A DNA stretch of 64,000 bases from Enterobacteriaceae bacterium 4M9 (GCA_010092695.1 JAADJJ010000001.1:2108001-2172000), one strand, 5' to 3'. Positions 34,575 through 43,355 are shown, counted from the stretch's first letter. Notes: generated by a model from the sequence alone, not told the origin. Program-made: numbers and translations.

Positions 34575-36035
34575 TTAGCTATCGTCGTCGCTCGGGCGCT
34601 GACGACCAAATATCACCTCCATGCGCGCACCGCCAAGCTCGCTGTCGCCAGTGAGGATTTCGCCATCATACTGGCCAACAACATCTCGTGCGACAGCGAG
34701 GCCAACGCCCTGACCTGGCCGCAAGGTGTCGGCTCTCTGACCACGGTCGAACACCATTACGCGTTTGCTCTGTGGAATGCCAGGACCGTCGTCTTCAACA
34801 ATCAGGTGCAGCGTGTCGTCTTCCTGGCGCACGCTGACTTCAACAAACTCAAGGCAATATTTACAGGCGTTATCCAGCACGTTGCCCAGAGCCTCCAGAA
34901 AATCATTTTTCTCACCGATGAAGGTAATCTCCGGCGAGATATCCAGCGTGATGGAAACGCCCTTACGCTGATAGACCTTATTGAGCGCGGACGTCAGGCT
35001 GTCAAGCAGCGGTGCGACCGGGTGCAGCTCACGGCTCAGCAGGGCGCTACCGCCGCGCATACTGGCGCGATGCAGGTAATAACCAATTTGCTGGGAAATA
35101 CGGCTTATCTGCTCCAGCATCACCGGTTCAGCTTGCTCGACATCCAGCTTGCTGGTACGCAGTGAACGCAGCGTACTTTGCAGCACCGCCAGCGGTGTTT
35201 TCAGGCTGTGGGTAAGGTCGGTAAGCGTGGTGCGGTATTTGTCATAGCGCTCGCGCTCGCTTTTTAACAAATGGTTAAGGTTATTGACGAGACTCGTCAG
35301 TTCGCGAGTGGTGTCCGGGTTGAGGCTTTCTCTGTCGTGTTGCTCCAGTTCTCGCACTTCGCGCGTCAGTGCTTCAATGGGGCGCAGGCTCCACCAGGCG
35401 GCCACCCACAAAAGCGGTACCACCAGCAACAGGTTTGCCAGTAGCACATAGATAAACCAGCTCCAGACGACATACGAACGTTTGAGTTCGATGGGCGTGG
35501 TATCGATTACGGCTATTGTCAGGGCGGGCATGGTGGCAGTGGCCGGGTAGCGGTTGATGGCAACAGAGTGGGTCATCTCATTCTCATCTTCCTCATCCCG
35601 AAACACTTTCAATTGCTGCTGGAGCATTGCGTTGCCGCGCAGTAGCGTGCTGCTGGTGTTGTAGGGGGTTTCCAGTTCGTGAAAACCGTCAGTGTTTAGC
35701 CACTCGCGACGAATCTGTTTAACCATATCCGGCAGGTCACGCTGTTGCCAGATAAGATTGCCCCGATCGTCATAGATAAGCGTGAGCGTGGGGCTTTGCA
35801 TATCGAGTTTTTCCGGGACGTTAACCACAATACGCTCGTCCCGCCATTCGGCCAGCGTGTAAAACAGGTTGCTTTCACCACGCAGCAGGCGAAATGAGGT
35901 TTTATCAAAACTGACGCTGTAACCCACCAGCGCCACCACGCCGTAGGCGAGCGACAAAACCAGCACAACGGCGGCGGTTGCCAGCAAAAAGCGAACCCGC
36001 AGCGAGAGCGGGTGCAAATAGCGAAGGAGTTTCAT
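34575..36035 (-). CDS. phoQ: PhoQ, Mg2+/antimicrobial-peptide sensor kinase
   Basis: 486 residues. Two membrane helices (about 16-40 and 193-215) flank the periplasmic sensor, in which the acidic patch that binds divalent cations reads DEEDENEM (about 147-154). HAMP region, then the H-box LTDLTHSLKTPLAVLQ with the phosphorylated His (about 276), N-box EALGNVLDNACKYC, and G boxes VEDDGPGIP and GQGVGLAVA. It autophosphorylates at low Mg2+, low pH or with cationic peptides and passes the phosphate to PhoP. It directly abuts phoP. Confidence 0.97.
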   Translation of the reverse strand: MKLLRYLHPLSLRVRFLLATAAVVLVLSLAYGVVALVGYSVSFDKTSFRLLRGESNLFYTLAEWRDERIVVNVPEKLDMQSPTLTLIYDDRGNLIWQQRDLPDMVKQIRREWLNTDGFHELETPYNTSSTLLRGNAMLQQQLKVFRDEEDENEMTHSVAINRYPATATMPALTIAVIDTTPIELKRSYVVWSWFIYVLLANLLLVVPLLWVAAWWSLRPIEALTREVRELEQHDRESLNPDTTRELTSLVNNLNHLLKSERERYDKYRTTLTDLTHSLKTPLAVLQSTLRSLRTSKLDVEQAEPVMLEQISRISQQIGYYLHRASMRGGSALLSRELHPVAPLLDSLTSALNKVYQRKGVSITLDISPEITFIGEKNDFLEALGNVLDNACKYCLEFVEVSVRQEDDTLHLIVEDDGPGIPQSKRVMVFDRGQRADTLRPGQGVGLAVARDVVGQYDGEILTGDSELGGARMEVIFGRQRPSDDDS

Positions 36036-36707
36036 TTATTCCAGATCGAATCGATAGCCCTGGCCGCGCACGGTGGTAATCACATCGCCAGCGTACTCGG
36101 CCTGGATTTTTTTACGCAGGCGGCCCATCAGCACGTCAATCGTGTGGCTTTCCCGTAACTCGGCGTCGGGATAGAGCTGTAACATCAGTGAATCCTTGCT
36201 GACGACCTTCCCGGCATTACGGATAAGCGTCTCTATAATGGTGTATTCAAAGGCAGTGAGCTTAATCAGGTTGTCGCCGATAGACAGCTCGCGGCGCGAC
36301 AAATCCACCTGAAACGGCGGCATGGAAATCACCTGAGAGGCCAGACCGCTGTTACGGCGCATCAACGCCTGCATACGTGCTACCACTTCTTCAAGATGGA
36401 AAGGCTTGGTCACGTAATCATCGGCACCGGCGCCGAGCACTTCGACTTTGTCCTGCCAGCCTTCGCGGGCGGTGAGCACCAGAATTGGCATCGTTACCTC
36501 CTGCGAACGCCAGCGGCGAATCAGGGACATGCCGTCTTCATCCGGCAGTCCCAGATCCACAATGGCGATATCCGGCGTATGTTCGTGCAGAAAATAGTCG
36601 GCCTCTTTGGCGTCTTCCGCCACATCGACCTGATGACCCAGCTCGCGCAACTGCACTTTGAGGTGATGACGCAGCAGCGCATTATCTTCCACAACAAGAA
36701 CCCGCAT
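36036..36707 (-). CDS. phoP: PhoP, response regulator
   Basis: 223 residues from ATG 36707 (MRVLVVEDNALLRHHL); the frame is open upstream of it. Receiver domain with acidic pocket EDN, phospho-acceptor Asp in IVDLGLPDEDG (about 51), Lys in VTKPFH; OmpR-type winged helix with TIDVLMGRLRKKI and RGQGYRFDLE. It activates Mg2+ transport, lipid A modification and acid-resistance genes. phoQ follows immediately. AGGAG precedes the start. Confidence 0.97.
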   Translation of the reverse strand: MRVLVVEDNALLRHHLKVQLRELGHQVDVAEDAKEADYFLHEHTPDIAIVDLGLPDEDGMSLIRRWRSQEVTMPILVLTAREGWQDKVEVLGAGADDYVTKPFHLEEVVARMQALMRRNSGLASQVISMPPFQVDLSRRELSIGDNLIKLTAFEYTIIETLIRNAGKVVSKDSLMLQLYPDAELRESHTIDVLMGRLRKKIQAEYAGDVITTVRGQGYRFDLE

Positions 36708-36790
36708 GATTACTCCTGAGTATTCAGTTAATTCCGAACATTTTAGCGCGATTTTTTGCATCAGGGTGAAATATTCCAGGTATGCGAGAG

Positions 36791-36807
36791 ATTACCCTGA
36801 CTTAACG
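36791..36807 (-). promoter_or_regulatory. Possible PhoP box upstream of phoPQ
   Basis: On the minus strand CGTTAAGTCAGGGTAAT contains two GTTAA/GTAAT half-sites 11 bases apart, the spacing of PhoP direct repeats ((T/G)GTTTA-N5-(T/G)GTTTA). It is about 13 bases upstream of a possible -10 (GAATAT). phoPQ is autoregulated in E. coli. The match is imperfect and the site overlaps the 3' end of the next gene, so this is a tentative call. Confidence 0.3.
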
Positions 36808-37725
36808 GTTTACCGAGCGCGCAATGCGCGAGTAAGTATGACGTACACCGCGGATAACCACACTGTAAGCAAAGATATTTTCTGGCAGGGCCAGCCCCAG
36901 ATAACCGGTATCGCCAATATGATGCAGGTCAGCCCCGGCCATCTTGCTCATCAGTGCAATCTGGCGGATGGTTTCTCGGTCTGCACCTTCCTGCGAGGTG
37001 CCGATGGCTGTCATAGCAAGCGCGCCGCGCTGTTGGGTGGCGTCAATAAGTCGGGCGACTTTCTGCTGTGTCATGCCAGGAATCGTACCAGGCGCGGGGA
37101 TAAGCACGATATCAGCACCATTATCAACAAAGCGGGCGATATCGTCTTCGCTTATCAACTGGCTGCCGCTTTCACGCACAATGCCCGCACCGTGCATTTT
37201 GCCGGTTGCGAGCACCATTTTGTCACCGACTTCATCGCGTATCTCTGCCAGTGCCGCAGCAAGTGCTGCGTTGCTTACGCCGTTATTCGGGTTGCCGGTC
37301 AGCACCACCATGCGAGCGCCCATCTCATAAAGGCGGCGGGCGTTGCTGGCGGTCGCCGCGCGACCTGCAGTCATGCTCCAGAACTCCTGGTGATCGCTTT
37401 TAAATGCAGGGTCGACAGCTTCGAGATTAACGCCAATAACACGCCCGGTCAGGCGCTGTAGTTCGCGCAGCGTTTCTTCAGGTTTAACACCTTCTGGAAG
37501 CCCGGCAATGTGGGGATTATCAACATCGAAAAGATTCAGTAACAAAATATCCGCGCCCTGGCTTGCAGCCAGTTCGGCATTGGTGATGCCGTTAAGCAGA
37601 GGCTGTGTTGCACCGATAGACTCACTGACGAGAATGCGGCCTTCACTGGCGCGAATCGCGTAGATGAGGTCGGCCTTGTTGATGTTACGCAATTCAGATG
37701 CGCTGCAGTCGAGGTAGCGTTTCAT
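36802..37725 (-). CDS. Conserved barrel-like protein of unknown function (DUF7916-like)
   Basis: 307 residues from ATG 37725, preceded by GGAG. The sequence looks like a TIM-barrel: GADILLLNLFDVDNPHIAGLP (second quarter), VIGVNLEAVDP, MVVLTGNPNNGVSNAAL, VLATGKMHGAGI, GADIVLIPAPGTIPGMT and a late GALAMTAIGTSQEGAD. Proteins like this occur in several enterics and are sometimes annotated as HAD-like or phosphonomutase-like, without proof. It is not part of the E. coli purB-phoP interval, so it is an insertion in this lineage. It may be expressed alone; a long AT-rich gap lies upstream. Confidence 0.7.
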   Translation of the reverse strand: MKRYLDCSASELRNINKADLIYAIRASEGRILVSESIGATQPLLNGITNAELAASQGADILLLNLFDVDNPHIAGLPEGVKPEETLRELQRLTGRVIGVNLEAVDPAFKSDHQEFWSMTAGRAATASNARRLYEMGARMVVLTGNPNNGVSNAALAAALAEIRDEVGDKMVLATGKMHGAGIVRESGSQLISEDDIARFVDNGADIVLIPAPGTIPGMTQQKVARLIDATQQRGALAMTAIGTSQEGADRETIRQIALMSKMAGADLHHIGDTGYLGLALPENIFAYSVVIRGVRHTYSRIARSVNR

Positions 37726-38113
37726 GGCGGTCTCCTGGTTCTGATGTATTAACTGTAGTGCAGGCAACGGGGGCAATATATCCCTTAACCCGTCGGGGGG
37801 TATGAGGGAACTGTGTTAACGCTGGTTGCCAGAGTGGAGCCATTTTGGCATTAAACGGATGCCTTTTTATTTGAGCTAACAGCATAAGAAGCGTATTTAA
37901 TTTAGGTTTTTCGTATTTCTTAGGAAGGGTGCTAATACAAGGTGATAGTGAAGCAACCGGGCCTACACCCCTCCACATTGGTCTGTTCAGATAAAGGCGC
38001 ATCCATAGATCCACATGAAATATAAGATTAAGGCAACAGGGTGTTTTTGTGTTTCAGAACACGTTGAGTGATACAAATGTCACGCAATTTTTTGATAATG
38101 AGGAGGAGGGGGT

Positions 38114-38143
38114 ATGAGCGAGGTTCTGGGCTTATCATACTGA
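38114..38143 (+). CDS. Possible nine-codon leader ORF with a very strong Shine-Dalgarno
   Basis: ATG at 38114 follows AGGAGGAGGGGGT and opens the frame MSEVLGLSY before TGA. Downstream sequence is rich in short inverted repeats but no gene follows for 600 bases. It could be a leader peptide, a decoy, or chance. No family is recognised. Confidence 0.2.
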   Translation: MSEVLGLSY

Positions 38144-38676
38144 GAGCTCCGGCTTATCGCTCTCTACCGATATGGCTCTAACGAGAGGGTTTGACTCACT
38201 GTCAGCAACCCTAAACTGTCGCGACAAAAACCTATCTACTAAAGGGAAGAATGCAGGTATAAGCGTAACGGCAAAGAGGCTGAATGAGCACGATGTAACG
38301 ATGGATGTCAGGCGCCCATGGTTAATTTTAAATTATGCTGTTTATTGTGCTTAATAAAGCGAAGCGGGGGCGAATAAAACCGGGCTGAAGCTATTTTTGG
38401 GATGTTTCCAGGTATCGAGAATGATAGCGTGTTAACAATATTAGTTTGAGTGTTTTTATTTTTGTCTGTGCTTTTAAAGTCTCTAATTTGGAAGGTTTTT
38501 TTACACGCCATGATGGGTTACAATAGTTTACATTATTGATGACTTTCTCACTGGACTATATCACAATGGCGTTAATTCAGCGCTGAATCAAACATTGTGA
38601 TAAATGTTTTGTTCAAACCTCATTTTCATTCGCTGGCTGGTCTGAATACCCTGTACTACAGTTGGTATCTGCTTGT

Positions 38677-38695
38677 TGCCACGCTTCTCGTGGCA
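38677..38695 (+). repeat. Hairpin upstream of the PmrD-like gene
   Basis: TGCCACG-CTTCT-CGTGGCA, a perfect 7-bp stem 48 bases upstream of the start codon. It would fold in the 5' UTR if transcription begins upstream of it; no T run follows. Confidence 0.6.
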
Positions 38696-38742
38696 TAGTG
38701 CTAAAACTGGACTGCTGAGTAATTGGAAGAGGTAAGCTGGTA

Positions 38743-39090
38743 ATGATTTGGATGGTTCACTCAACCTTAGTGTGTCCTTATACGGGTACAGCATTTTCGA
38801 ATATCCAGTCGCTGAAAAATCTGCGGCTGGTCATCTGGTATAGTCCCAGCCCGCTATTGCGATCGGGTGATATTATCCAGACGTCTAAAAATGGGTTTAT
38901 TATCAATCGCGAATATTATCCCTTCAGCGTTTATAAAATTAACCCGTACAGTCAATCATGGTGGCAGGTACTGCAATCGCGTCTGGCTTGCCCCTGTAAT
39001 AGCGACCCAAATAAAACAATGTGTACATTTCAGGGGAAATGCCATTTCCCTGTTTGCCCTTATGGAATATCAGAGCGGTCATTCCACTGA
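38743..39090 (+). CDS. PmrD-like connector protein with Cys-rich C-terminal tail
   Basis: 115 residues from ATG 38743, with GGAAGAGG about 10 bases upstream. It resembles PmrD of Salmonella and E. coli (85-88 aa): MxWxV at the N terminus, then LRLVIW, GDII (42-45), INRE (54-57) and the late Trp (73-74) are in the same order and spacing as PmrD's LKMIAE, GDIL, INRE and DEWQRL. PmrD protects phospho-PmrA and so links PhoPQ to PmrAB lipid A modification. This copy carries an extra tail of about 33 residues with five Cys (83, 85, 94, 100, 105). It lies about 2 kb from phoP. The identification rests on a visual alignment at low identity. Confidence 0.55.
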   Translation: MIWMVHSTLVCPYTGTAFSNIQSLKNLRLVIWYSPSPLLRSGDIIQTSKNGFIINREYYPFSVYKINPYSQSWWQVLQSRLACPCNSDPNKTMCTFQGKCHFPVCPYGISERSFH

Positions 39091-39316
39091 TTTTAAATTT
39101 ATTTTTTTTAAAATCTGGTTGATATTTATCATCCGGTGACCTGTGTTCGAATTAATTCAGGTGCCATTATATCAATGCTTGTCTGAAAACGTGCACCAGA
39201 ACCAAATCGGGCAGCGTCATGTTTAGCACTGGTGTGGCTACTGGTATCTTAATATAGAACATCTTAAAGGTATGGCGTGATGTACGTAAATGGATGAAAA
39301 AGGGCAGGGTAATAAT

Positions 39317-39340
39317 AAAAAAGCCGGTCAGTGACCGGCT
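39317..39340 (-). terminator. purB terminator
   Basis: On the minus strand AGCCGGTCA-C-TGACCGGCTTTTTTATT, a 9-bp stem followed by six U, 17 bases after the purB stop. Confidence 0.92.
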
Positions 39341-39356
39341 ATATGAACAACAGTGA

Positions 39357-40727
39357 TTATTTTAACTCGTCAACCATTTCTATCGCCCGCCCAATATAGT
39401 TAGCGGGAGTCATTGCTTTCAGGCGCGTTTTTTCTGCTTCTGGCAGCTCAAGGCTATCAATAAACTGTTTCATGCCTTCTGCATCAACGCGCTTGCCGCG
39501 AGTGAGCTCTTTGAGTTTTTCGTAGGGTTTCTCAATGCCGTAACGGCGCATCACGGTCTGAATAGGCTCAGCCAGAACTTCCCAGTTGTGATCCAACTCA
39601 TCCAGCAGGCGATCGCGGTTCACTTCAAGCTTGCTCACGCCCTTAAGCGTGGACTGATAAGCGATAAGCGCATAGCCAACACCCACACCAAGGTTACGCA
39701 GCACCGTGGAGTCGGTGAGGTCGCGCTGCCAGCGCGATACCGGCAGCTTGCTTGCCAGGTGTTGCAGCACAGCATTGGCGAGACCGAGATTGCCTTCTGA
39801 GTTCTCAAAGTCAATCGGGTTAACCTTGTGCGGCATGGTTGAGGAGCCAATCTCACCGGCGATGGTTTTCTGCTTAAAGTGGTTAAGGGCAATGTAGCCC
39901 CACACGTCGCGGTCAAAATCAATGAGGATGGTGTTGAAACGTGCGATGCAGTCGAACAACTCGGCAATGTAGTCGTGCGGCTCAATCTGGGTGGTGTACG
40001 GGTTCCACTGAATGCCAAGAGAAGTGACAAACGCTTCACTGAATTCATGCCAGTCCACTTCCGGATAAGCGGCCAGGTGTGCGTTATAGTTGCCTACAGC
40101 GCCGTTGATTTTGCCGAGGATCTCAACCTGTTCAAGCTGGCGGAACTGACGCTCCATGCGGTAGGCCACATTCGCCATCTCTTTGCCCATGGTTGACGGC
40201 GTAGCAGGCTGGCCGTGAGTGCGCGAGAGCAGCGGAATATCACGATACTGCTGCGACAGGTCTTTCACCGCGTCGATAAGCTTGCGCCAGTAAGGCAGTA
40301 CCACTTCTTCACGGGCGGTTTTCAGCATCAGTGCATGAGACAGGTTGTTAATATCTTCTGAAGTGCAGGCGAAGTGAATGAATTCGGATACCGCGTGCAG
40401 CGCTGGTACCTGTGCCACTTTCTCTTTCAGGAAGTATTCCACCGCTTTGACATCGTGATTGGTGGTGCGCTCAATGGTTTTAATTCGCGCGGCATCCTCT
40501 TCGCTGAAATTACGCACGATGGCATCAAGGAAATCGTTTGCGTTGGTATCAAAAGCAGGAACTTCCTTGACTGCTGCGTGTGCGGCCAGCTTCTGCAGCC
40601 AGCGGACTTCAACCTGCACGCGAAATTTAAGCAGGCCGAATTCGCTAAAGATGGTGCGAAGCGCGCTGACTTTATCGCCGTAGCGTCCATCAACGGGGGA
40701 AACGGCGGTCAGTGAGGATAATTCCAT
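39357..40727 (-). CDS. purB: PurB, adenylosuccinate lyase
   Basis: 456 residues. Fumarase/aspartase superfamily signature GEIGSSTMPHKVNP (about 291-304) with the catalytic Ser, and SRTHGQPATPSTMG with the general-acid His (about 169-182). It performs two steps of purine synthesis (SAICAR and adenylosuccinate cleavage). It follows hflD by 17 bases in the minus-strand run rluE-lprI-nudJ-mnmA-hflD-purB. Confidence 0.97.
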   Translation of the reverse strand: MELSSLTAVSPVDGRYGDKVSALRTIFSEFGLLKFRVQVEVRWLQKLAAHAAVKEVPAFDTNANDFLDAIVRNFSEEDAARIKTIERTTNHDVKAVEYFLKEKVAQVPALHAVSEFIHFACTSEDINNLSHALMLKTAREEVVLPYWRKLIDAVKDLSQQYRDIPLLSRTHGQPATPSTMGKEMANVAYRMERQFRQLEQVEILGKINGAVGNYNAHLAAYPEVDWHEFSEAFVTSLGIQWNPYTTQIEPHDYIAELFDCIARFNTILIDFDRDVWGYIALNHFKQKTIAGEIGSSTMPHKVNPIDFENSEGNLGLANAVLQHLASKLPVSRWQRDLTDSTVLRNLGVGVGYALIAYQSTLKGVSKLEVNRDRLLDELDHNWEVLAEPIQTVMRRYGIEKPYEKLKELTRGKRVDAEGMKQFIDSLELPEAEKTRLKAMTPANYIGRAIEMVDELK

Positions 40728-40744
40728 CAGTTACTCCTGGGAGG

Positions 40745-41374
40745 TTAACAATGAGAAAGAATTTGTTTGGCCTGCGAGCACAGGCGACCACGGGAAAACA
40801 TCAGTTGCAGGCGCCCGCCGCCGACCTGGTGCCACAGCACCGCAGCGCGAATACCGGCCAACAACGTAGCGCGTACTTTGGCCTGCACCTGTGAACTTTG
40901 CAGCACGGCAGGAGAGCCGGTAACCTGGATACGTGGCCCCAGCGGGCTGATAACGTCGACGTAAATACCGGCCATGGCATTCATGAGCGTGTCGGATTCA
41001 AGATCAAAATGGTCGAGCTGGCGCTGTAGCCCGGCGATGCGGTTGCCAAGCGTATCGAGCGCGCCTTTGCTGGTGTGCAGCTTACGTTCAAGGACCATCA
41101 GACTAAGCGTGTATCGCGTCAGTTCGGCACTCAGGCCCTGGCGCTGGCCCGCATTAAGCACGCTTAAGAGCGTTTCCAGTCCGAGTTTGAGATTGGTGAC
41201 GCTGCCACCAAAGACGGCGAGGGTGGAGTCCGGGCTAAGATCGATAACGCTGTTGAGCGAGACGTGCAGGGCATCAGAATCGCAGTGCCCCTGGTGCGCA
41301 AGCTGCTGAACCAGGCGCGCTGACTGGCAGACTCCCGCCAGCGCCAGCGTAATATCGTGATAGTTTTTAGACAC
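40745..41374 (-). CDS. hflD: HflD, high-frequency lysogenization protein
   Basis: 209 residues, slightly shorter at the C terminus than E. coli HflD (213). All-helical; conserved DITLALAGVCQSARLVQQLA at the N terminus and ISPLGPRIQVTGSPAVLQ in the third quarter. In E. coli it is membrane associated, binds phage lambda CII and helps its degradation. Its host role is uncertain. The mnmA-hflD-purB order is conserved. Confidence 0.95.
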   Translation of the reverse strand: MSKNYHDITLALAGVCQSARLVQQLAHQGHCDSDALHVSLNSVIDLSPDSTLAVFGGSVTNLKLGLETLLSVLNAGQRQGLSAELTRYTLSLMVLERKLHTSKGALDTLGNRIAGLQRQLDHFDLESDTLMNAMAGIYVDVISPLGPRIQVTGSPAVLQSSQVQAKVRATLLAGIRAAVLWHQVGGGRLQLMFSRGRLCSQAKQILSHC

Positions 41375-41397
41375 GCAAACTCCTTCCTGTGTGCAAA

Positions 41398-42498
41398 TTA
41401 CAGCGCAATGCGCTGCTCAATAATTCCACCGCCGAGGCAAACCTCATCGAGGTAAAAAACCGCCGACTGTCCTGGCGTGACGGCGGCAACCGGCTCATCA
41501 AAGCGCACTTCGATGCAGTCGTTATCTACCGGCGTAACAGTGCAGGGGATGTCGGTCTGGCGATAGCGCGTTTTTACCGTGCAGCGAAGTGGAGTCGTCA
41601 GCGGCTCGCGGGCCACCCAATGCAGCTGGCGAGCGACCAGACCTACAGACATCAGCCGTGGGTGGTCGTGGCCTTGTGCCACTATCAGAATATTGTTTTC
41701 AACATCTTTATCGACCACATACCATGGGTCTTCGCTACCTTCTTTCGTTCCGCCAATGCCAAGCCCTTTACGCTGACCCAGCGTGTGATACATCAGCCCC
41801 TGGTGTTCGCCGACTTCCTCACCGTCAACCGTGATGATTTTTCCCGGTTGAGCGGGCAGGTAGCGGCCAAGGAATTCACGGAACTTGCGCTCACCAATAA
41901 AGCAGATACCGGTGGAGTCTTTTTTCTTCGCGGTGATAAGGTCGAGCGTTTCGGCGATGCGGCGCACTTCAGGTTTATCAAGCTCACCCACCGGGAACAG
42001 GCTCTGGACGATTTGCTCATGGCCCAGCGTATACAGGAAGTAGCTTTGATCTTTGTTGCCGTCGAGTCCACGCAACAGGCGGCTTTTGCCATCCACATCC
42101 TGGCGGCGCACATAATGGCCGGTGGCGATGTAATCAGCACCCAGGTCTTCAGCGGCAAATTCGAGGAAGGCTTTAAATTTGATTTCTTTATTGCACAGAA
42201 TATCGGGATTCGGCGTACGCCCGGCTTTATATTCAGCCAGAAAATGCTCGAATACATTGTCCCAGTACTCTGCGGCAAAATTTACGGTATGCAGTTCAAT
42301 GCCGAGTTTATCGCAGACCGCCTGCGCATCTGCCAGATCGGCTGCCGCAGTGCAGTACTCCTCGCCGTCATCTTCTTCCCAGTTCTTCATGAACAGGCCT
42401 TCCACGTGATAACCCTGCTGTTGCAGCAGATACGCAGAAACGGAAGAATCGACGCCGCCGGACATGCCGACGATAACTTTTTTGGTACTGGCTGACAT
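41398..42498 (-). CDS. mnmA: MnmA, tRNA-specific 2-thiouridylase
   Basis: 366 residues from ATG 42498 (MSASTKKVIVGMSGG). PP-loop GMSGGVDSS (about 11-19), the first catalytic Cys in NPDILCNKEIKF (about 102) and the persulfide Cys in STGICFIGERKF (about 199). It puts sulfur on U34 of tRNA-Lys/Glu/Gln with TusE as donor and ATP. Cytoplasmic. It precedes hflD by 23 bases. Confidence 0.97.
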   Translation of the reverse strand: MSASTKKVIVGMSGGVDSSVSAYLLQQQGYHVEGLFMKNWEEDDGEEYCTAAADLADAQAVCDKLGIELHTVNFAAEYWDNVFEHFLAEYKAGRTPNPDILCNKEIKFKAFLEFAAEDLGADYIATGHYVRRQDVDGKSRLLRGLDGNKDQSYFLYTLGHEQIVQSLFPVGELDKPEVRRIAETLDLITAKKKDSTGICFIGERKFREFLGRYLPAQPGKIITVDGEEVGEHQGLMYHTLGQRKGLGIGGTKEGSEDPWYVVDKDVENNILIVAQGHDHPRLMSVGLVARQLHWVAREPLTTPLRCTVKTRYRQTDIPCTVTPVDNDCIEVRFDEPVAAVTPGQSAVFYLDEVCLGGGIIEQRIAL

Positions 42499-42554
42499 GG
42501 AATTACTCACGCATTGAACTTCAGAGGCGGCATATTCTAGCATGCGACGGCGCC

Positions 42555-43013
42555 TCAGGCATCCCCTGTAAACGGCCAGTTAAATGCATCCAGAAGCTCA
42601 AGCGGATAACGCTGTGCCGATTGATAGCAACGCACGCTTTCTGCCACCAGCGCCGAGCGCAGGTTGGTAGCCTGTAAGATTTGTTCAGCACTAAGCCAGT
42701 GACAGCAGTCGATGGCGCTGTCGTGGGGTTCGGTGGGCAGCAGTTCGGGCAGATCAATAGCAAAAAGGAAGCGCAGAAACGGCGTCTGGTCAGGTGCAAT
42801 CCACTGGTGCAGGCGCAGAAAGCTCTGTGGCTCGGCGCGAATGCCGGTTTCTTCCCACAGTTCGCGATGGGCCGCCTGTATAAGCGTTTCGTTAGCTTCA
42901 AGGTGGCCCGCAGGCTGGTTCCACAACGCCTTACCGTTGATGGTTTCTTCCACAATCAGAAATTTGCCCTGGGCTTGCACCATACAGGCGACGGTGACAT
43001 GTGGCTTGAACAC
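42555..43013 (-). CDS. nudJ: NudJ, Nudix phosphatase (HMP-PP hydrolase)
   Basis: 152 residues. The Nudix box GHLEANETLIQAAHRELWEETGI (residues about 36-58) is complete, matching GX5EX7REUXEEXGU. E. coli NudJ hydrolyses hydroxymethylpyrimidine pyrophosphate and various nucleoside di- and triphosphates. It lies 12 bases after the LprI-like gene and 56 bases before mnmA. Confidence 0.95.
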   Translation of the reverse strand: MFKPHVTVACMVQAQGKFLIVEETINGKALWNQPAGHLEANETLIQAAHRELWEETGIRAEPQSFLRLHQWIAPDQTPFLRFLFAIDLPELLPTEPHDSAIDCCHWLSAEQILQATNLRSALVAESVRCYQSAQRYPLELLDAFNWPFTGDA

Positions 43014-43025
43014 GAAATGCTCCTT

Positions 43026-43355
43026 TTATAGCGGCTTGTTGATGCGCTCGTAGATAGTGTTGAGTTCACGGATACGCTCATCGTAGCGTTTATTAAGGCA
43101 GGTGCTGTCACTTTTACAGCTCTTGCGCTGCTTGAGCCAGACTTGCTGCCTGTCCTGCATAGCGCCGCGCCCACCCATAGCGAACAGGCCTTTCAGGAAG
43201 CGGTACTGAGTCGCCATTTCCACGTCTTTATCATTAAGGACACGGTTTGCGCAGATGGCCTTCTCGTCAGCCGCTGTTGCCTTAATAAAGTCAAAGCTTG
43301 CAGCCTGCACAGTTGAAACCGCAGCCAGCAGGGACAGCAACAGCCGTTTTTTCAT
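43026..43355 (-). CDS. LprI-like secreted protein (DUF1311)
   Basis: 109 residues from ATG 43355 with a signal peptide (LLLSLLAAVSTVQA). The mature part has four Cys and the family pattern KAICANRVLNDKDVEMATQYRFL ... RKSCKSDSTCLNKRYDERIREL, as in the LprI lysozyme-inhibitor family; inhibition of lysozyme is not shown for this protein. Its start overlaps the rluE stop (TGATG), so it is coupled to rluE. E. coli K-12 lacks it in this interval. Confidence 0.75.
   Translation of the reverse strand: MKKRLLLSLLAAVSTVQAASFDFIKATAADEKAICANRVLNDKDVEMATQYRFLKGLFAMGGRGAMQDRQQVWLKQRKSCKSDSTCLNKRYDERIRELNTIYERINKPL

Larger units (their letters stand above)
37726..38742 (+). other. AT-rich intergenic region between the barrel gene and the PmrD-like gene
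   Basis: About 1 kb without a gene I can support. It contains a GGAGGAGGGGG run followed by a nine-codon frame at 38114. Palindromes are ATTCAGC/GCTGAAT (38575-38588) and AAACATT-gtgat-AAATGTTT (about 38589-38608). A hairpin TGCCACG-CTTCT-CGTGGCA lies at 38677-38695. The composition (AT-rich, palindromes) suggests a regulatory region for the PmrD-like gene plus decayed or acquired DNA. Confidence 0.5.

Noticed and set aside
38513..38535. PhoP box (GGGTTACAATAGTTTA) upstream of the PmrD-like gene
   Set aside because: The half-sites are not 11 bases apart and the distance to the gene exceeds 200 bases.
38308..38794. Two minus-strand ORFs (67 and 68 aa) in the 1-kb gap
   Set aside because: No Shine-Dalgarno; one overlaps the start of the PmrD-like gene in antisense; composition random.
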